Shown here: in pieces, positions 1 to 9,652 of the stretch | How positions within the stretch are numbered: the stretch's first letter is position 1 | How the letters are laid out: each line of letters starts with the position of its first letter | NCBI RefSeq assembly: GCF_040567655.1 | Contig: NZ_JBEXAC010000002.1 | Coordinates: 434,001 to 498,000 of the forward strand | Direction of reading: 5' to 3' | DNA length: 64,000 nucleotides | Origin: Chitinophaga sp. H8 | GTDB taxonomy: Bacteria; Bacteroidota; Bacteroidia; Chitinophagales; Chitinophagaceae | Notes under the pieces: generated by a model | Told to the model about the DNA's origin: nothing | Seen by the model: the letters and a program-made list of their open reading frames with translations, nothing else | Databases searched by the model: none | Made by a program: the position numbers and the translations under genes

Positions 1-1056
1 AAAGAAGCAGTAGGGAAATTGAAATGGGGTCGTTTTAACAAGCGGATTGTGAACGATGTAAAAGTAACAGACCATCACGGTTTGCTCATCACCGAAACCA
101 TCCCCTCTGCATTACCCTCAAACGAAGAAGCTGTCTATGATATGATTGCACTGCGCTTGCTGGAAGCCTTATCGCAAGCCAGCACCAAAGAAATAACAGA
201 CGTTACATTACAGGCATTGCATTATGATTTTGCAATGAAAGGCAGCAAAATTATAGAAGCGGGCTGGCGTGGCATCAAAAGAAATTTTAGTGATGAAGAA
301 AGCGAACCAGTGCAGGAATTACCGGAATTAAAATCGGGCGATGAACTTAAAATCAAGAGTGCTGAAGTGCTGGAGAAAAAGACCAAGCCACCTGTACTTT
401 ACACGGAAGCAGATTTGTTGTCTGCAATGGAAAATGCCGGAAAGGAAATAGCGAACGAAGATGAACGTAAAGCCCTGCAAGGTATCGGTATTGGTACACC
501 AGCCACAAGAGCCGCCATTATAGAAACCCTTTTTAAAAGGGAATATATCAGGCGGGATAAAAAATCACTTGTTCCCACCGAAAAGGGATTGCAGGTATAT
601 GAAGTCGTAAAGGATAAGCGAATTGCCGATGTTGCCATGACCGCTGAATGGGAAATGGCTTTGCAAAAGATTGAGAATAACGAAGCAGATGCTATGGACT
701 TCCATCAATCAATGAAAACCTATACATCTTCTGTTACGCAGGAAATTTTAGGCATAACTATCGAAAGTCAAAATCACCCAGACCTAACCTGTCCCAAATG
801 TGGAACCCATAAACTGCTCATTCGGGATAAGGTTGTGAAATGTCCCAATGAGGCTTGCAACTGGCTTCAGTTTCGCAATGTGTGCGGTGTACAATTGAGC
901 GTTGCCGACATAGAAAACCTTGTAACCAAAAGAAAGACCAATCTTCTCAAAGGAATGAAAAGTAAAGCGGGTAAAAAATTCGATGCTTTTATCATCCTGA
1001 AAGATAATTGCGAAAGCTCTTTTGAATTTGCCAACACCACAAGCAAAAAGAAATGA
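1..1056 (+). CDS. topB: DNA topoisomerase III, C-terminal part (cut by window start)
   Basis: Type IA topoisomerase that passes single DNA strands. In CTnDOT-type elements the equivalent (Exc) accompanies excision and transfer. The frame is open from base 1, so the N-terminal Toprim and active-site tyrosine regions lie outside the window. What remains is the last part of the core, with the family stretch GIGTPATRA around residues 157-165 (counting from base 1), and a C-terminal zinc-ribbon-like segment with CPKC followed by a CPNEAC pair near residues 265-290. The stop codon overlaps the next start (ATGA), so the two genes are translationally coupled. Family assignment is firm; the exact Exc equivalence is inferred from context. 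Confidence 0.9.
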   Translation, partial: KEAVGKLKWGRFNKRIVNDVKVTDHHGLLITETIPSALPSNEEAVYDMIALRLLEALSQASTKEITDVTLQALHYDFAMKGSKIIEAGWRGIKRNFSDEESEPVQELPELKSGDELKIKSAEVLEKKTKPPVLYTEADLLSAMENAGKEIANEDERKALQGIGIGTPATRAAIIETLFKREYIRRDKKSLVPTEKGLQVYEVVKDKRIADVAMTAEWEMALQKIENNEADAMDFHQSMKTYTSSVTQEILGITIESQNHPDLTCPKCGTHKLLIRDKVVKCPNEACNWLQFRNVCGVQLSVADIENLVTKRKTNLLKGMKSKAGKKFDAFIILKDNCESSFEFANTTSKKK

Positions 1057-1934
1057 ACAACAATGCTATCATAAATCGAAAGGATATAGAAAGCCTTATT
1101 TACACAGTACGGGACAAACAGGTTATGTTGGACAGCGACCTTGCAACCCTGTACCAGGTTGAAACAAAAAATCTTAACAAAGCCGTAAAAAGAAACATAG
1201 AGCGGTTTCCCCAATCGTTCTGCTTCCAATTAACCGAAAAAGAAGCTGAAAACTTGAGGTTCCAACTTGGAACCTCAAGTTTGAATTACGGCGGCAGGCG
1301 TTACCTGCCTTATGTTTTTTGCGAGCAAGGGGTCGCTATGCTGTCCGCTGTTTTGCGCAGCGAAATAGCTGTAACGGTCAGCATTGAGATTATGAACGCC
1401 TTTGTGGAAATGCGGAAGTTGTTAATCGGCAATGCCGCATTGTTCTCCCGGATGGATAAAGTGGAACTCAAACAAATTGAAGCAGACGGAAAATTTGAGG
1501 AAATATTTAAAGCACTGGAAAGCGGTAAGCTACACAGCGAAAAAGGTATTTTCTACGACGGGCAGATATTCGATGCCTATGTCTTTGTCGCTGATATTAT
1601 TAGAAGTGCCCAAAGGTCAATTGTGCTTATTGACAATTATGTGGACGATACGGTGCTTACGCTACTCGGAAAGCGTGGACAAACCGTATCTGCCACTATC
1701 TATACCAAAAGCATCAGCAATCAGTTGCAACTCGATTTGCAGCGTTACAACAGCCAATACCCACCCATCACTATTCATACTTTTGTTCATGCGCATGACC
1801 GTTTCCTCATTATTGACGGCACAGAATTATATCACATTGGCGCATCTTTAAAAGATTTGGGTAAAAAATGGTTTGCATTTTCTAAGATGAACGCAGAAAC
1901 AAGCAAAATGCTTAGTTTCCTGAACGCCATTTAA
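1053..1934 (+). CDS. ORF6N domain protein with a PLD-like C-terminal half
   Basis: Residues about 8-115 form an ORF6N domain, a DNA-binding module common in phage and ICE proteins: it opens with the VMLDSDLA-LY stretch, then NKAVKRN, the FPQSF turn and a YVFCEQGVAML end. The remaining part (about 155-293) contains HDRFLIID followed 10 residues later by GASLKDLG. That is the layout of one phospholipase-D-type half site with arginine in place of the lysine. The gene overlaps topB by 4 bases and probably belongs to its transcript. Likely a DNA-binding accessory protein; whether the PLD-like half is catalytic cannot be judged, since only one such motif is present. Confidence 0.8.
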   Translation: MNNNAIINRKDIESLIYTVRDKQVMLDSDLATLYQVETKNLNKAVKRNIERFPQSFCFQLTEKEAENLRFQLGTSSLNYGGRRYLPYVFCEQGVAMLSAVLRSEIAVTVSIEIMNAFVEMRKLLIGNAALFSRMDKVELKQIEADGKFEEIFKALESGKLHSEKGIFYDGQIFDAYVFVADIIRSAQRSIVLIDNYVDDTVLTLLGKRGQTVSATIYTKSISNQLQLDLQRYNSQYPPITIHTFVHAHDRFLIIDGTELYHIGASLKDLGKKWFAFSKMNAETSKMLSFLNAI

Positions 1935-1977
1935 GTATATCCTTCCAACCTATATAGCAGACCGTTACCCGGTCAAT

Positions 1978-2022
1978 AACTGCCACTAAAAGCCAACTGC
2001 TACCGCTTTTGACGTGGCAGTT
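1978..2022 (+). other. Long stem-loop in the ORF6N-DUF1896 gap
   Basis: AACTGCCAC (1978-1986) pairs perfectly with GTGGCAGTT (2014-2022), and inside it AAAAGC (1988-1993) pairs with GCTTTT (2005-2010). No T-run follows directly, so it looks more like a regulatory or attenuator hairpin, or an operator, than a terminator. It precedes the DUF1896 start by 50 bases. Confidence 0.5.
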
Positions 2023-2072
2023 TATTGCCATAATACTTTAGCTACTCATTGAAAATTTTAAACAAAATCAAT

Positions 2073-2507
2073 ATGAGTACACAGCAAAAAGACCTCTCTT
2101 ATTTCTCGTTAAGGTTACAGGAATTATTAAATACCAGCTTCCCCGAAAAAGCACATGACCAAAGATTTATCGAGCAACGTTCCAAATGGGCGGCAAACGC
2201 CTACGAGGGTGCATTTAGTTCGGGAAACTCCACAGAGCAATGCAACCGTATCGCAGATTACATACTGTTTGAGGGACTTCACTATTCCAAATTCGACACT
2301 GTTTTTCAAGTGGTTTGCAATGAGTTTAACAGCATCATGCTGGACGAAGAACTCCGCCCGTTCGCATTAAAGATGCTGCCAATCTGCGAACCCGTATTTG
2401 CCAAATATGTGCTAACGGATGACTTTGCTTACACCACCGACCACGACCTGCTCTATACAGAAATCACGGGAACCATAGCAATTCATATCGAGGACTATGG
2501 CATTTAA
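2073..2507 (+). CDS. DUF1896 family protein
   Basis: A 144-residue cytoplasmic protein matching the DUF1896 family found in Bacteroidota conjugative elements. Typical are an N-terminal [12 protein letters not shown] helix, the central [15 protein letters not shown] segment and the C-terminal [16 protein letters not shown] block. No biochemical function is known to me. I chose the ATG at 2073 over an in-frame TTG at 2049, because homologues begin shortly before the DLSY stretch. It overlaps the following methylase-helicase gene by 11 bases, which suggests coupled expression and a role with that enzyme in DNA processing of the element. That role is inference. Confidence 0.8.
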   Translation: MSTQQKDLSYFSLRLQELLNTSFPEKAHDQRFIEQRSKWAANAYEGAFSSGNSTEQCNRIADYILFEGLHYSKFDTVFQVVCNEFNSIMLDEELRPFALKMLPICEPVFAKYVLTDDFAYTTDHDLLYTEITGTIAIHIEDYGI

Positions 2508-5500
2508 TCAACGTGAACACCTGAAATTGAATATTGAGGCGTTGCGGGTCATGTTCAGGTTAGAAAAGGAAAAACGCCAAGCTACCGAAGCCGAGCGGCA
2601 GCAGCTTTTGCAGTATAGCGGTTTCGGCGGGATAAAATTCATCTTAAATCCCGCAGAGCATCCAACAGACATAAGGCAATGGAAAGACTATGAGCGAACC
2701 TATTTTGAGGAAACGCAGGAACTCCACCGGATGCTGAAAGAAAATGCCCCAGACGAAAAGCAATACAAACATTATGTGGACAGTATGCGCAGCTCGGTAC
2801 TGACGGCGTTTTACACCCCTCCCGAAATTATAAATATGCTATCCGATATTTTCAAGGAAAACGGCATAACGATACAGAAATTTTTAGAACCATCAGCAGG
2901 GGTTGGCGGTTTTATTCAGTCTTTTACAGATAAAGACGTGCCGCAGGTTACGGCTTATGAAAAAGACCTGCTTACGGGCAAAATCCTTAAACAGATTTGC
3001 CCAGACAGAAATATCCGAATAAACGGTTTTGAACAAATACCGGAAAAGGAACTGAACAGCTACGATGTAATTGCCAGCAATATTCCATTTGGCACAAGTT
3101 CGGTCTTTGACCTTTCCTATTCGCGTGGTGATGACCCTGCAAGAGCGCAGGCAGCAAAAAGTATCCACAATTATTTTTTTCTGAAGGGAACGGACACCAT
3201 ACGGGATGGTGGTATGCTCGCTTTCATTACCTCGCAGGGTGTTTTGGATAGCCCAAGCAATAAGCCTATCCGTGAGGCATTGATGGCAGCGCATAATCTT
3301 GTTTCGGTGGTACGGCTACCGAACAATCTTTTTATGGATTATGCAGGAACTGAAGTTGGAAGCGACCTTATCGTACTTCAAAAGAATGAGGGCAAACAAG
3401 GGCTTACGGAATTGGAAAAAGATTTTTGCGATACACTGCTCACAAAGCACAACGACCACGTAAATGCCTTTGTTCATTATACCGCTCCCGTTGTGTTCGA
3501 TGAAATCATTCAATCCACCGACCTGTACGGTAAGCCCTACACCGTATATGTACATAGTGGCGGTGTGGAAGAAATTGCAAAAGAAGCCAGGCAAATACTG
3601 TCTGCGGATTTTAAAAGCAATTTAAACCTGAACCTTTATAAAGGAATTGCGCCGGATGAACCTACCATACAGCCGGGTATTACTTTAGTACCTGAACCAG
3701 CCCCCGTGCAGCCAGCTACCGGCAATGCAAGGGGAAAAACATCACAGCCCACATTATTCAATTTTACCAATCCTGCGGCGGCACAACCTGTCATGAGCCG
3801 TACACTGCAAGGCATCACGGCGGTAGCGGATGCGCCGTCAACACGGGAAGAAGTACAATTGAGTTTGTTTGACCTCTTTAACAATACGCCACAATCTGCC
3901 GTTCTCGCACCAGCGAAAAAGGTCAGAAGAAAAACGAGCATTACCAAGAAAAAGGTAGGCGGTCGCACCCAACAGCCGGGGCTGTTCGATTATATACCCT
4001 TGCGTAGTTTACAAGAGGAAACGCCAAAGCCTCCAATCACGTCACGAACAAGTGAGCAATCAGCCGTAATTGGCGATTTGTTTTCGTCTGTTAGTGTCAA
4101 TAGCAACGGCGAAATAGAAGAACTGCCCAAAAACAAACCTGCCCCTGCAACGGACAATACCATCCCTGAACCCGCACCATATTCCGGCGAACTGCAATCA
4201 TTCCACAGGGATGATTGCCTTGCAACGGATAAGGGTTTTGTTGGGCATTTGCGGGATGTGGATATACCCAATGGCACGGCTGTATTCTGTCCGCTATTAT
4301 TGCCTCCCAATCAGAAAGTAAGAGCCGAAGCCTATATAGGGTTACGGGATGCCTATCAGCAGCTTTACAATCACGAAGCACAATATCATAAAGAGTACAA
4401 ACAAGAACGGGAAACACTGAACCGCCTGTATGATGATTTTGAAAAAAGATACGGCAATCTGAATAGTGCCGACAATATCAAATTGATTAAAACCGATAGC
4501 GCAGGTAAGGAAGTACCTTATTTGGAGCGTGTGGTAGGTGGCGTGGTACATAAGTCAGATATATTCCACCAGCCTGTCAGTTTTGCAACAACAACACTCG
4601 CAACGGACAACCCGGATGAAGCGTTGGCGGCATCGCTCAACAAGTACGGAACGGTTGATTTGAACTATATGTCGGAGTTAAGCGGAATGTCCGGCGAAGA
4701 TTTAAAAGATGCGCTGCATGGCCGCATCTTTTACAATCCTGCACAAAGAGAATATGAGATTGCAGAAAAATGGGTTTCGGGCAACGTAGTAGAAAAAGCG
4801 GCAGAAGTACGGGCGTACCTCGCAGGGCAACCGGATAGCAAAGAAGCTGCCGAAAGTCTTAAAGCACTCGAAGAAGCCAAGCCCCGCAGGATAGAGTTTG
4901 ACGAACTCGATTTTAACCTCGGTGAACGTTGGATACCAGCGGGCATTTACAATCGTTTTGCTTCGCATCTGTTCGATACCGAAATCCGCATTCATTATTC
5001 CGAAAGTTCCGATGATTTTTCAATCCATTGCGACCGTAAGAATATCCATATCACAGAAAAATACGCCATCAAGTCGGAAAGCCGCACGTTTGACGGCGTT
5101 ACCCTGCTGAAACACGCTCTTGTCAATACCACGCCCGACATTACCAAAAAGGTAATTATAGATGATAAAGAAGTCAAGGTGCGGGATATGGAAGCCATAC
5201 AAATGGCGAACAGTAAAATTGATGAGATACGCAGGGAGTTTACAGATTGGCTTTTTGCGCAGAACGATGAGTTTAAGCAACGCCTGACCGATAAATACAA
5301 CGACACCTTTAACTGTTTTGTTCGTCCGCAATATGACGGCAGCCATCAGGATTTTCCGGGGCTTGACCGCAAGGCGTTGGGCATTGAAGACCTCTACCCA
5401 AGCCAAAAAGATGCCGTTTGGATGATTAAGATGAACGGCGGTGCTATCTGCGACCATGAAGTGGGTGCGGGTAAAACGCTCATCATGTGTACTGCAGCGC

Positions 5501-8004
5501 AGGAAATGAAGCGTTTGGGGCTGGCACATAAGCCGATAATCATCGGGTTAAAAGCCAACGTGCATGAAATAGCGGAAACTTACCGCAAAGCCTACCCACA
5601 CGCCAAAATATTATATCCCGGCAAAGAAGATTTTACCCCGCAGAAACGTCTGCGCATTTTCGGCGATATTAAAAACAACGATTGGGATTGCATCATCTTA
5701 ACGCATGACCAGTTCGGGATGATACCGCAATCGCCTGAAATGCAAAAGCAGATTTTGGAAGCCGAATTGGAAAGCGTGGAAGAAAATCTTGCGGCTTTGG
5801 AAAGACAGGGCAAGGAAGTTTCAAGGGGAATGCTCAAAGGGGTAATTGTTCGTAAGCAAAATTTAGAGGTTAGGTTAAAAACACTGGAGCATGACATCGA
5901 AAACCGCAAGGACGATGTTGTGGACTTTAAAATGATGGGCATAGACCACATTTTAGTGGACGAAAGCCATCGTTTTAAAAACCTCATGTTCAACACAAGA
6001 CATGAACGTGTAGCGGGATTGGGCAACATGGCGGGAAGCCAAAAGGCTTTGAACCTGCTATTTGCCATCCGCACCATTCAGGAGCGCACAGACAAAGACT
6101 TGGGCGCAACGTTCCTTTCAGGTACGACGATCAGCAACTCGCTTACTGAACTGTATTTGCTCTTTAAATACCTGCGCCCTAAAGCAATGGAAAAACAGGG
6201 CATCAACTGTTTTGATGCTTGGGCAGCTATTTACGCTCGTAAAACCACCGATTATGAATTTTCGGTAGCGAACAATATCGTATCAAAAGAGCGTTTCCGC
6301 TTCTTCATCAAAGTGCCGGAACTGGCGCAGTTCTATTCGGAGATTACCGACTACCGGACGGCAAAGGACATTGGCATAGACCGTCCCGAAAAGAATGAGA
6401 TACTGTACCATATCCCACCGACACCGGAACAGGAGGTTTTCATCAAAAAGTTGATGGAGTTTGCCAAAACGGGCAACGCCGAATTATTAGGCAGACCGCC
6501 GCTGAGCGAAAGCGAAGAAAAAGCAAAAATGCTGATTGCGACAGACTACGCACGTAAGATGTCGCTGGATATGCGGATGATTAGCCGGGGTTATGAAGAC
6601 CACCCCGACAATAAAGCCTCGCACTGTGCGGCTAATATTGCTAAATACTACAACAAATTCGATGCGCAGAAAGGAACGCAGTTTATTTTCTCCGACCTCG
6701 GCACTTATAAACCCGCCGAATGGAATATCTATTCTGAAATCAAGCGTAAGCTGGTGGAAGACCACGGTATCCCTGCTCATGAAATACGGTTTATTCAGGA
6801 GGCTAAAAATGAGAAACAACGTAAGGAGCTTATCAGGGATGTAAACGAGGGAAAAATACGGGTGCTGTTCGGTTCTACCGAAATGCTCGGTACGGGCGTT
6901 AACGCTCAAAAGCGGGCAGTTGCTGTCCACCATTTAGATATACCGTGGCGACCATCAGACCTTGCACAGCGGGATGGCAGGGCTATCCGCAAGGGCAATG
7001 ATATTGCCAAATTCTTTGCCGATAACAAAGTGGATATTTTCATCTACGCCGTTCAAAAATCGCTGGATAGCTACAAATTCAATACGCTGTACAATAAGCA
7101 GGTATTTATCGAGCAATTAAAGAGCAACAGCCTCGGCAAACGTACCATTGATGAAGGTGGAATGGACGAGAAAACGGGCATGAACTTCTCCGAATACGTG
7201 GCGATACTTTCAGGCAATACAGACCTATTAGAAAAAGCAAAGCTGGAGAAGCAGATTGCCGGACTGGAAAGCGAACGCCAGGCGCATAACCGTTCCAAAC
7301 TTAGTTCCAAATACAAGCTGGAAGATACTGTTGCCACACTGGAAAGTACGCAGGCACGTTTCGACCGTATGAGCCTCGACCTCGGAAACCTGCAAAAGCG
7401 CATACAGAAAAACAAAGAGGGCGAAATACTCAACCCTGTGCAGCTTATTGGGCTTTCACCAAACGCCGATGTAAAGCAGGTTGGGGCAAAACTCAATCAG
7501 CTTTCCGAAAAAGCCCGCACCGCAGGGCAGTATGAGGAAATCGGTACGCTATATGGTTTTACGCTCTTAGTAAAAACAGAGGTTTCGCAAAAGGACGGTG
7601 TGGATATTAAGGACAACCGTTTCTTTGTTCAGGGTGAGGGCAATATCAAGTACACGTACAATAACGGCAAGATGGCTACCGATGCGAAAACAGCATCCTT
7701 TAATTTTCTGAATGCGCTCGAAAAGATACCGGGTATCTTAGAGCAGGAACAGAAGAAAATTGCTGAATTGCAAAAGGACCTTCCGGTTCTTCAGGAAGTG
7801 GTAAATGGCTCATGGAAGAAAGAGCAGGCATTAAGCGACCTCAAAACGGAACTGGCGGCGGTTGAAAGGAAAATACAATTATCCATAAAGCCGGAAACCG
7901 ATACGGGCGAAGAACAACCCGAAAAAGCCGAAAAGCAAGTGCAGAATAATTCGGAAACAATTGTACGGGTTAAAGGCATTCATTTACCCCGTGGGGTATT
8001 ATAA
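2497..8004 (+). CDS. Very large N6-methylase-like plus SF2 helicase fusion protein
   Basis: 1835 residues. The N-terminal third has a Rossmann methylase fold: the SAM-binding motif [10 protein letters not shown] near residue 129 and the catalytic-type motif NIPFG near 194, where most N6-adenine methylases have NPPF/Y. A Pro/Thr-rich linker with repeated Q-x-x-LF-type patches spans about 390-560. The C-terminal half is an SF2/SNF2-like helicase: Walker A EVGAGKT near 986, DESH near 1153 and motif [12 protein letters not shown] near 1490, followed by a coiled-coil tail with many Lys and Glu residues. Such proteins are a hallmark of Bacteroidota ICEs and are presumed to process or protect the transferred DNA. 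Start ATG 2497 overlaps DUF1896. Active methylation is not proven by the sequence. Confidence 0.88.
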   Translation: MAFNQREHLKLNIEALRVMFRLEKEKRQATEAERQQLLQYSGFGGIKFILNPAEHPTDIRQWKDYERTYFEETQELHRMLKENAPDEKQYKHYVDSMRSSVLTAFYTPPEIINMLSDIFKENGITIQKFLEPSAGVGGFIQSFTDKDVPQVTAYEKDLLTGKILKQICPDRNIRINGFEQIPEKELNSYDVIASNIPFGTSSVFDLSYSRGDDPARAQAAKSIHNYFFLKGTDTIRDGGMLAFITSQGVLDSPSNKPIREALMAAHNLVSVVRLPNNLFMDYAGTEVGSDLIVLQKNEGKQGLTELEKDFCDTLLTKHNDHVNAFVHYTAPVVFDEIIQSTDLYGKPYTVYVHSGGVEEIAKEARQILSADFKSNLNLNLYKGIAPDEPTIQPGITLVPEPAPVQPATGNARGKTSQPTLFNFTNPAAAQPVMSRTLQGITAVADAPSTREEVQLSLFDLFNNTPQSAVLAPAKKVRRKTSITKKKVGGRTQQPGLFDYIPLRSLQEETPKPPITSRTSEQSAVIGDLFSSVSVNSNGEIEELPKNKPAPATDNTIPEPAPYSGELQSFHRDDCLATDKGFVGHLRDVDIPNGTAVFCPLLLPPNQKVRAEAYIGLRDAYQQLYNHEAQYHKEYKQERETLNRLYDDFEKRYGNLNSADNIKLIKTDSAGKEVPYLERVVGGVVHKSDIFHQPVSFATTTLATDNPDEALAASLNKYGTVDLNYMSELSGMSGEDLKDALHGRIFYNPAQREYEIAEKWVSGNVVEKAAEVRAYLAGQPDSKEAAESLKALEEAKPRRIEFDELDFNLGERWIPAGIYNRFASHLFDTEIRIHYSESSDDFSIHCDRKNIHITEKYAIKSESRTFDGVTLLKHALVNTTPDITKKVIIDDKEVKVRDMEAIQMANSKIDEIRREFTDWLFAQNDEFKQRLTDKYNDTFNCFVRPQYDGSHQDFPGLDRKALGIEDLYPSQKDAVWMIKMNGGAICDHEVGAGKTLIMCTAAQEMKRLGLAHKPIIIGLKANVHEIAETYRKAYPHAKILYPGKEDFTPQKRLRIFGDIKNNDWDCIILTHDQFGMIPQSPEMQKQILEAELESVEENLAALERQGKEVSRGMLKGVIVRKQNLEVRLKTLEHDIENRKDDVVDFKMMGIDHILVDESHRFKNLMFNTRHERVAGLGNMAGSQKALNLLFAIRTIQERTDKDLGATFLSGTTISNSLTELYLLFKYLRPKAMEKQGINCFDAWAAIYARKTTDYEFSVANNIVSKERFRFFIKVPELAQFYSEITDYRTAKDIGIDRPEKNEILYHIPPTPEQEVFIKKLMEFAKTGNAELLGRPPLSESEEKAKMLIATDYARKMSLDMRMISRGYEDHPDNKASHCAANIAKYYNKFDAQKGTQFIFSDLGTYKPAEWNIYSEIKRKLVEDHGIPAHEIRFIQEAKNEKQRKELIRDVNEGKIRVLFGSTEMLGTGVNAQKRAVAVHHLDIPWRPSDLAQRDGRAIRKGNDIAKFFADNKVDIFIYAVQKSLDSYKFNTLYNKQVFIEQLKSNSLGKRTIDEGGMDEKTGMNFSEYVAILSGNTDLLEKAKLEKQIAGLESERQAHNRSKLSSKYKLEDTVATLESTQARFDRMSLDLGNLQKRIQKNKEGEILNPVQLIGLSPNADVKQVGAKLNQLSEKARTAGQYEEIGTLYGFTLLVKTEVSQKDGVDIKDNRFFVQGEGNIKYTYNNGKMATDAKTASFNFLNALEKIPGILEQEQKKIAELQKDLPVLQEVVNGSWKKEQALSDLKTELAAVERKIQLSIKPETDTGEEQPEKAEKQVQNNSETIVRVKGIHLPRGVL

Positions 8005-8020
8005 ACTGAAAGGAGCGATA

Positions 8021-8058
8021 AAAAGTAAAAGGGGATCTGCAAGTCCCCTTTTACTTTT
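8021..8058. terminator. Bidirectional intrinsic terminator
   Basis: A perfect 15-bp stem, AAAAGTAAAAGGGGA (8021-8035) against TCCCCTTTTACTTTT (8044-8058), with an 8-base loop. A-rich and T-rich flanks serve both directions. It separates the rightward methylase-helicase operon from the leftward HD gene, which ends at 8066. Confidence 0.9.
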
Positions 8059-8065
8059 TCCATAT

Positions 8066-8659
8066 CTACGGTAAGATTTGTTTTATCCGTTCTATGTTTA
8101 CTTCTTTGGACTTTTGAAGGACAGTTTGCCCATACTCCGTATGGTAACTATGGTTCTGCAAGAAAGTATAGTTTGTTTTGTTCCATTCAACATCTGTACA
8201 GGATTTACCCAAATGTATTTCAAACTCTTTCCTTAATCGCTGTTCATATTTGGGGTAATCCGGTTTTGTGAAATGATACAAATCTGCATCTGCAATAACG
8301 TTATCTTCCGGCGATTGGGGATTTTGTGGGAAACGTGTTGCCTCAATGCAGGCTAAAACCCTTTCTATATCATCTTTTGGATAGCCATACCGGGTTAAAA
8401 AATCGGAGGCAATGGCTTTGCTGCTGTCCTCGTGGTTAATATACTGCACTGTATAACCGCAATCGTGAAACCATGCGGAAAGCGTAACAATTTCTAATTG
8501 CTTCGGGTTAAAATTACATGCTTGGGCAATTTCAATTGCTGCCTTTACAACTTCTTTCGTATGCTCTACATTGTGAAAGAAAATACCATCAGGAAGTTTG
8601 CCGGACAAAAGTTCAGATACATATTTCCGTGTCAATTCAATAATATTCTCTGCTACCAT
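8066..8659 (-). CDS. HD domain phosphohydrolase
   Basis: A 197-residue metal-dependent phosphohydrolase of the HD superfamily, the class that hydrolyses nucleotides or cyclic/alarmone phosphates. Visible metal ligands are the first histidine in FFHNVEH (about residue 29), the HD pair in WFHDCGY (65-66) and the late aspartate in ADADLYHF (about 124-126). There is no signal peptide or membrane segment, so it is cytoplasmic. It is convergent with the methylase-helicase gene across a shared terminator and lies just downstream of the first RteC gene, 48 bases away, with which it is probably co-transcribed. The substrate cannot be read from the sequence. Confidence 0.82.
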   Translation of the reverse strand: MVAENIIELTRKYVSELLSGKLPDGIFFHNVEHTKEVVKAAIEIAQACNFNPKQLEIVTLSAWFHDCGYTVQYINHEDSSKAIASDFLTRYGYPKDDIERVLACIEATRFPQNPQSPEDNVIADADLYHFTKPDYPKYEQRLRKEFEIHLGKSCTDVEWNKTNYTFLQNHSYHTEYGQTVLQKSKEVNIERIKQILP

Positions 8660-8707
8660 TATCTGATAATTTGAAATTTATATTCTAAGTACTGAACATG
8701 GACACAA

Positions 8708-9535
8708 TTATTTCTCGTCCTGTTCGTCCATCTTCTTTAGAAGACCGTCCCGGAGTTCATCAAGGAATTTTGTACGGTTTATTTTTCGGGTTCGTAACTC
8801 CAAAAACGTTTGATAAAAATTCCCTAAGTCAATATTGAACGTATTTTCAAAATATTGTGCTATTAATCTTATATCGGTATTGCCATTATCAAACACACCC
8901 TGACAATTCAGTGCGTAAATTAATTCTATCATAGCCGTTTTGCTTCCCGTCCAATTTAACTTTTCAGTGGCTACCGATTTATTGTCCTGGGTTTTGCTGT
9001 ATAGTTGTTTTTCGACATAAACCTGTATCATGTCGTTAGCAATTATCTTGGCAACCTTATAATCGTGTGAAGTGGAAAAGGACTGGTCAGACTGAAAATA
9101 GTAAGTATCCAACCATAGTTTTATATCGTGCCTGCCACGTACAAAAAAACTTTCATCAAGAAAAGAATTATTGCTACGATAGTATTTATAGAAATCGAGA
9201 TTGTTATCAAAAAATCTTTTTAGCTTTTTCAGTTCTTTGGTAAGATATTTTTTTATTGGCTTTGCTCCATAGGGTTTTCTTGCTTCAATCTTGTAAATGG
9301 TATTGTAGTAAATAAGTTTTGAAACAATGGTCGGTTTCTGATATTTGAAAAAACGGATTTCCTCATCTGTATTCTTAAATCCTCTTTTCAATATATACTC
9401 TTTTACTTCGGACAGGCATTTAAGAATAAGGTGTATCACAGTTTCTACCTGTTGTATAGAACAATCGGTTTCAATCTCTAACTCATTGATTGAAAATTCC
9501 AATTTATATAGCGTTTCATTATAGAATTTTTCCAT
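8708..9535 (-). CDS. rteC: RteC-domain regulator, copy 1
   Basis: 275 residues, RteC family. In CTnDOT, RteC activates excision-gene expression downstream of RteA/RteB. The conserved core is the last 170 residues, including FYKYYRSNNSFLDE, HDIKLWLDTYYF and NWTGSKTAMIELIYAL. The second copy at 22989-23816 differs at only about a dozen positions in that core, while the first 60 or so residues of the two proteins share little. No rteA/rteB sensor pair is seen in the window. Role as excision/transfer regulator is inferred from the family. Confidence 0.85.
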   Translation of the reverse strand: MEKFYNETLYKLEFSINELEIETDCSIQQVETVIHLILKCLSEVKEYILKRGFKNTDEEIRFFKYQKPTIVSKLIYYNTIYKIEARKPYGAKPIKKYLTKELKKLKRFFDNNLDFYKYYRSNNSFLDESFFVRGRHDIKLWLDTYYFQSDQSFSTSHDYKVAKIIANDMIQVYVEKQLYSKTQDNKSVATEKLNWTGSKTAMIELIYALNCQGVFDNGNTDIRLIAQYFENTFNIDLGNFYQTFLELRTRKINRTKFLDELRDGLLKKMDEQDEK

Positions 9536-9652
9536 TTTATTATTTTAAATGCCCCAGATATTGGTTGCTAATAGAAGAACCCAAATTGTTTTGCCGATGC
9601 TCTATTCTGTTAGCATTTTACGAGGCGTATTAATTAAAATTTCTATGTTTCT

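Noticed and set aside
1992..2015. Sixth GCCA iteron array
   Set aside because: Only the first unit and part of the second fit; the 10-bp phase is lost, so it was not counted.
1978..2022. Intrinsic terminator after the ORF6N gene
   Set aside because: The stem is strong but no T-run follows; kept as a regulatory hairpin only.
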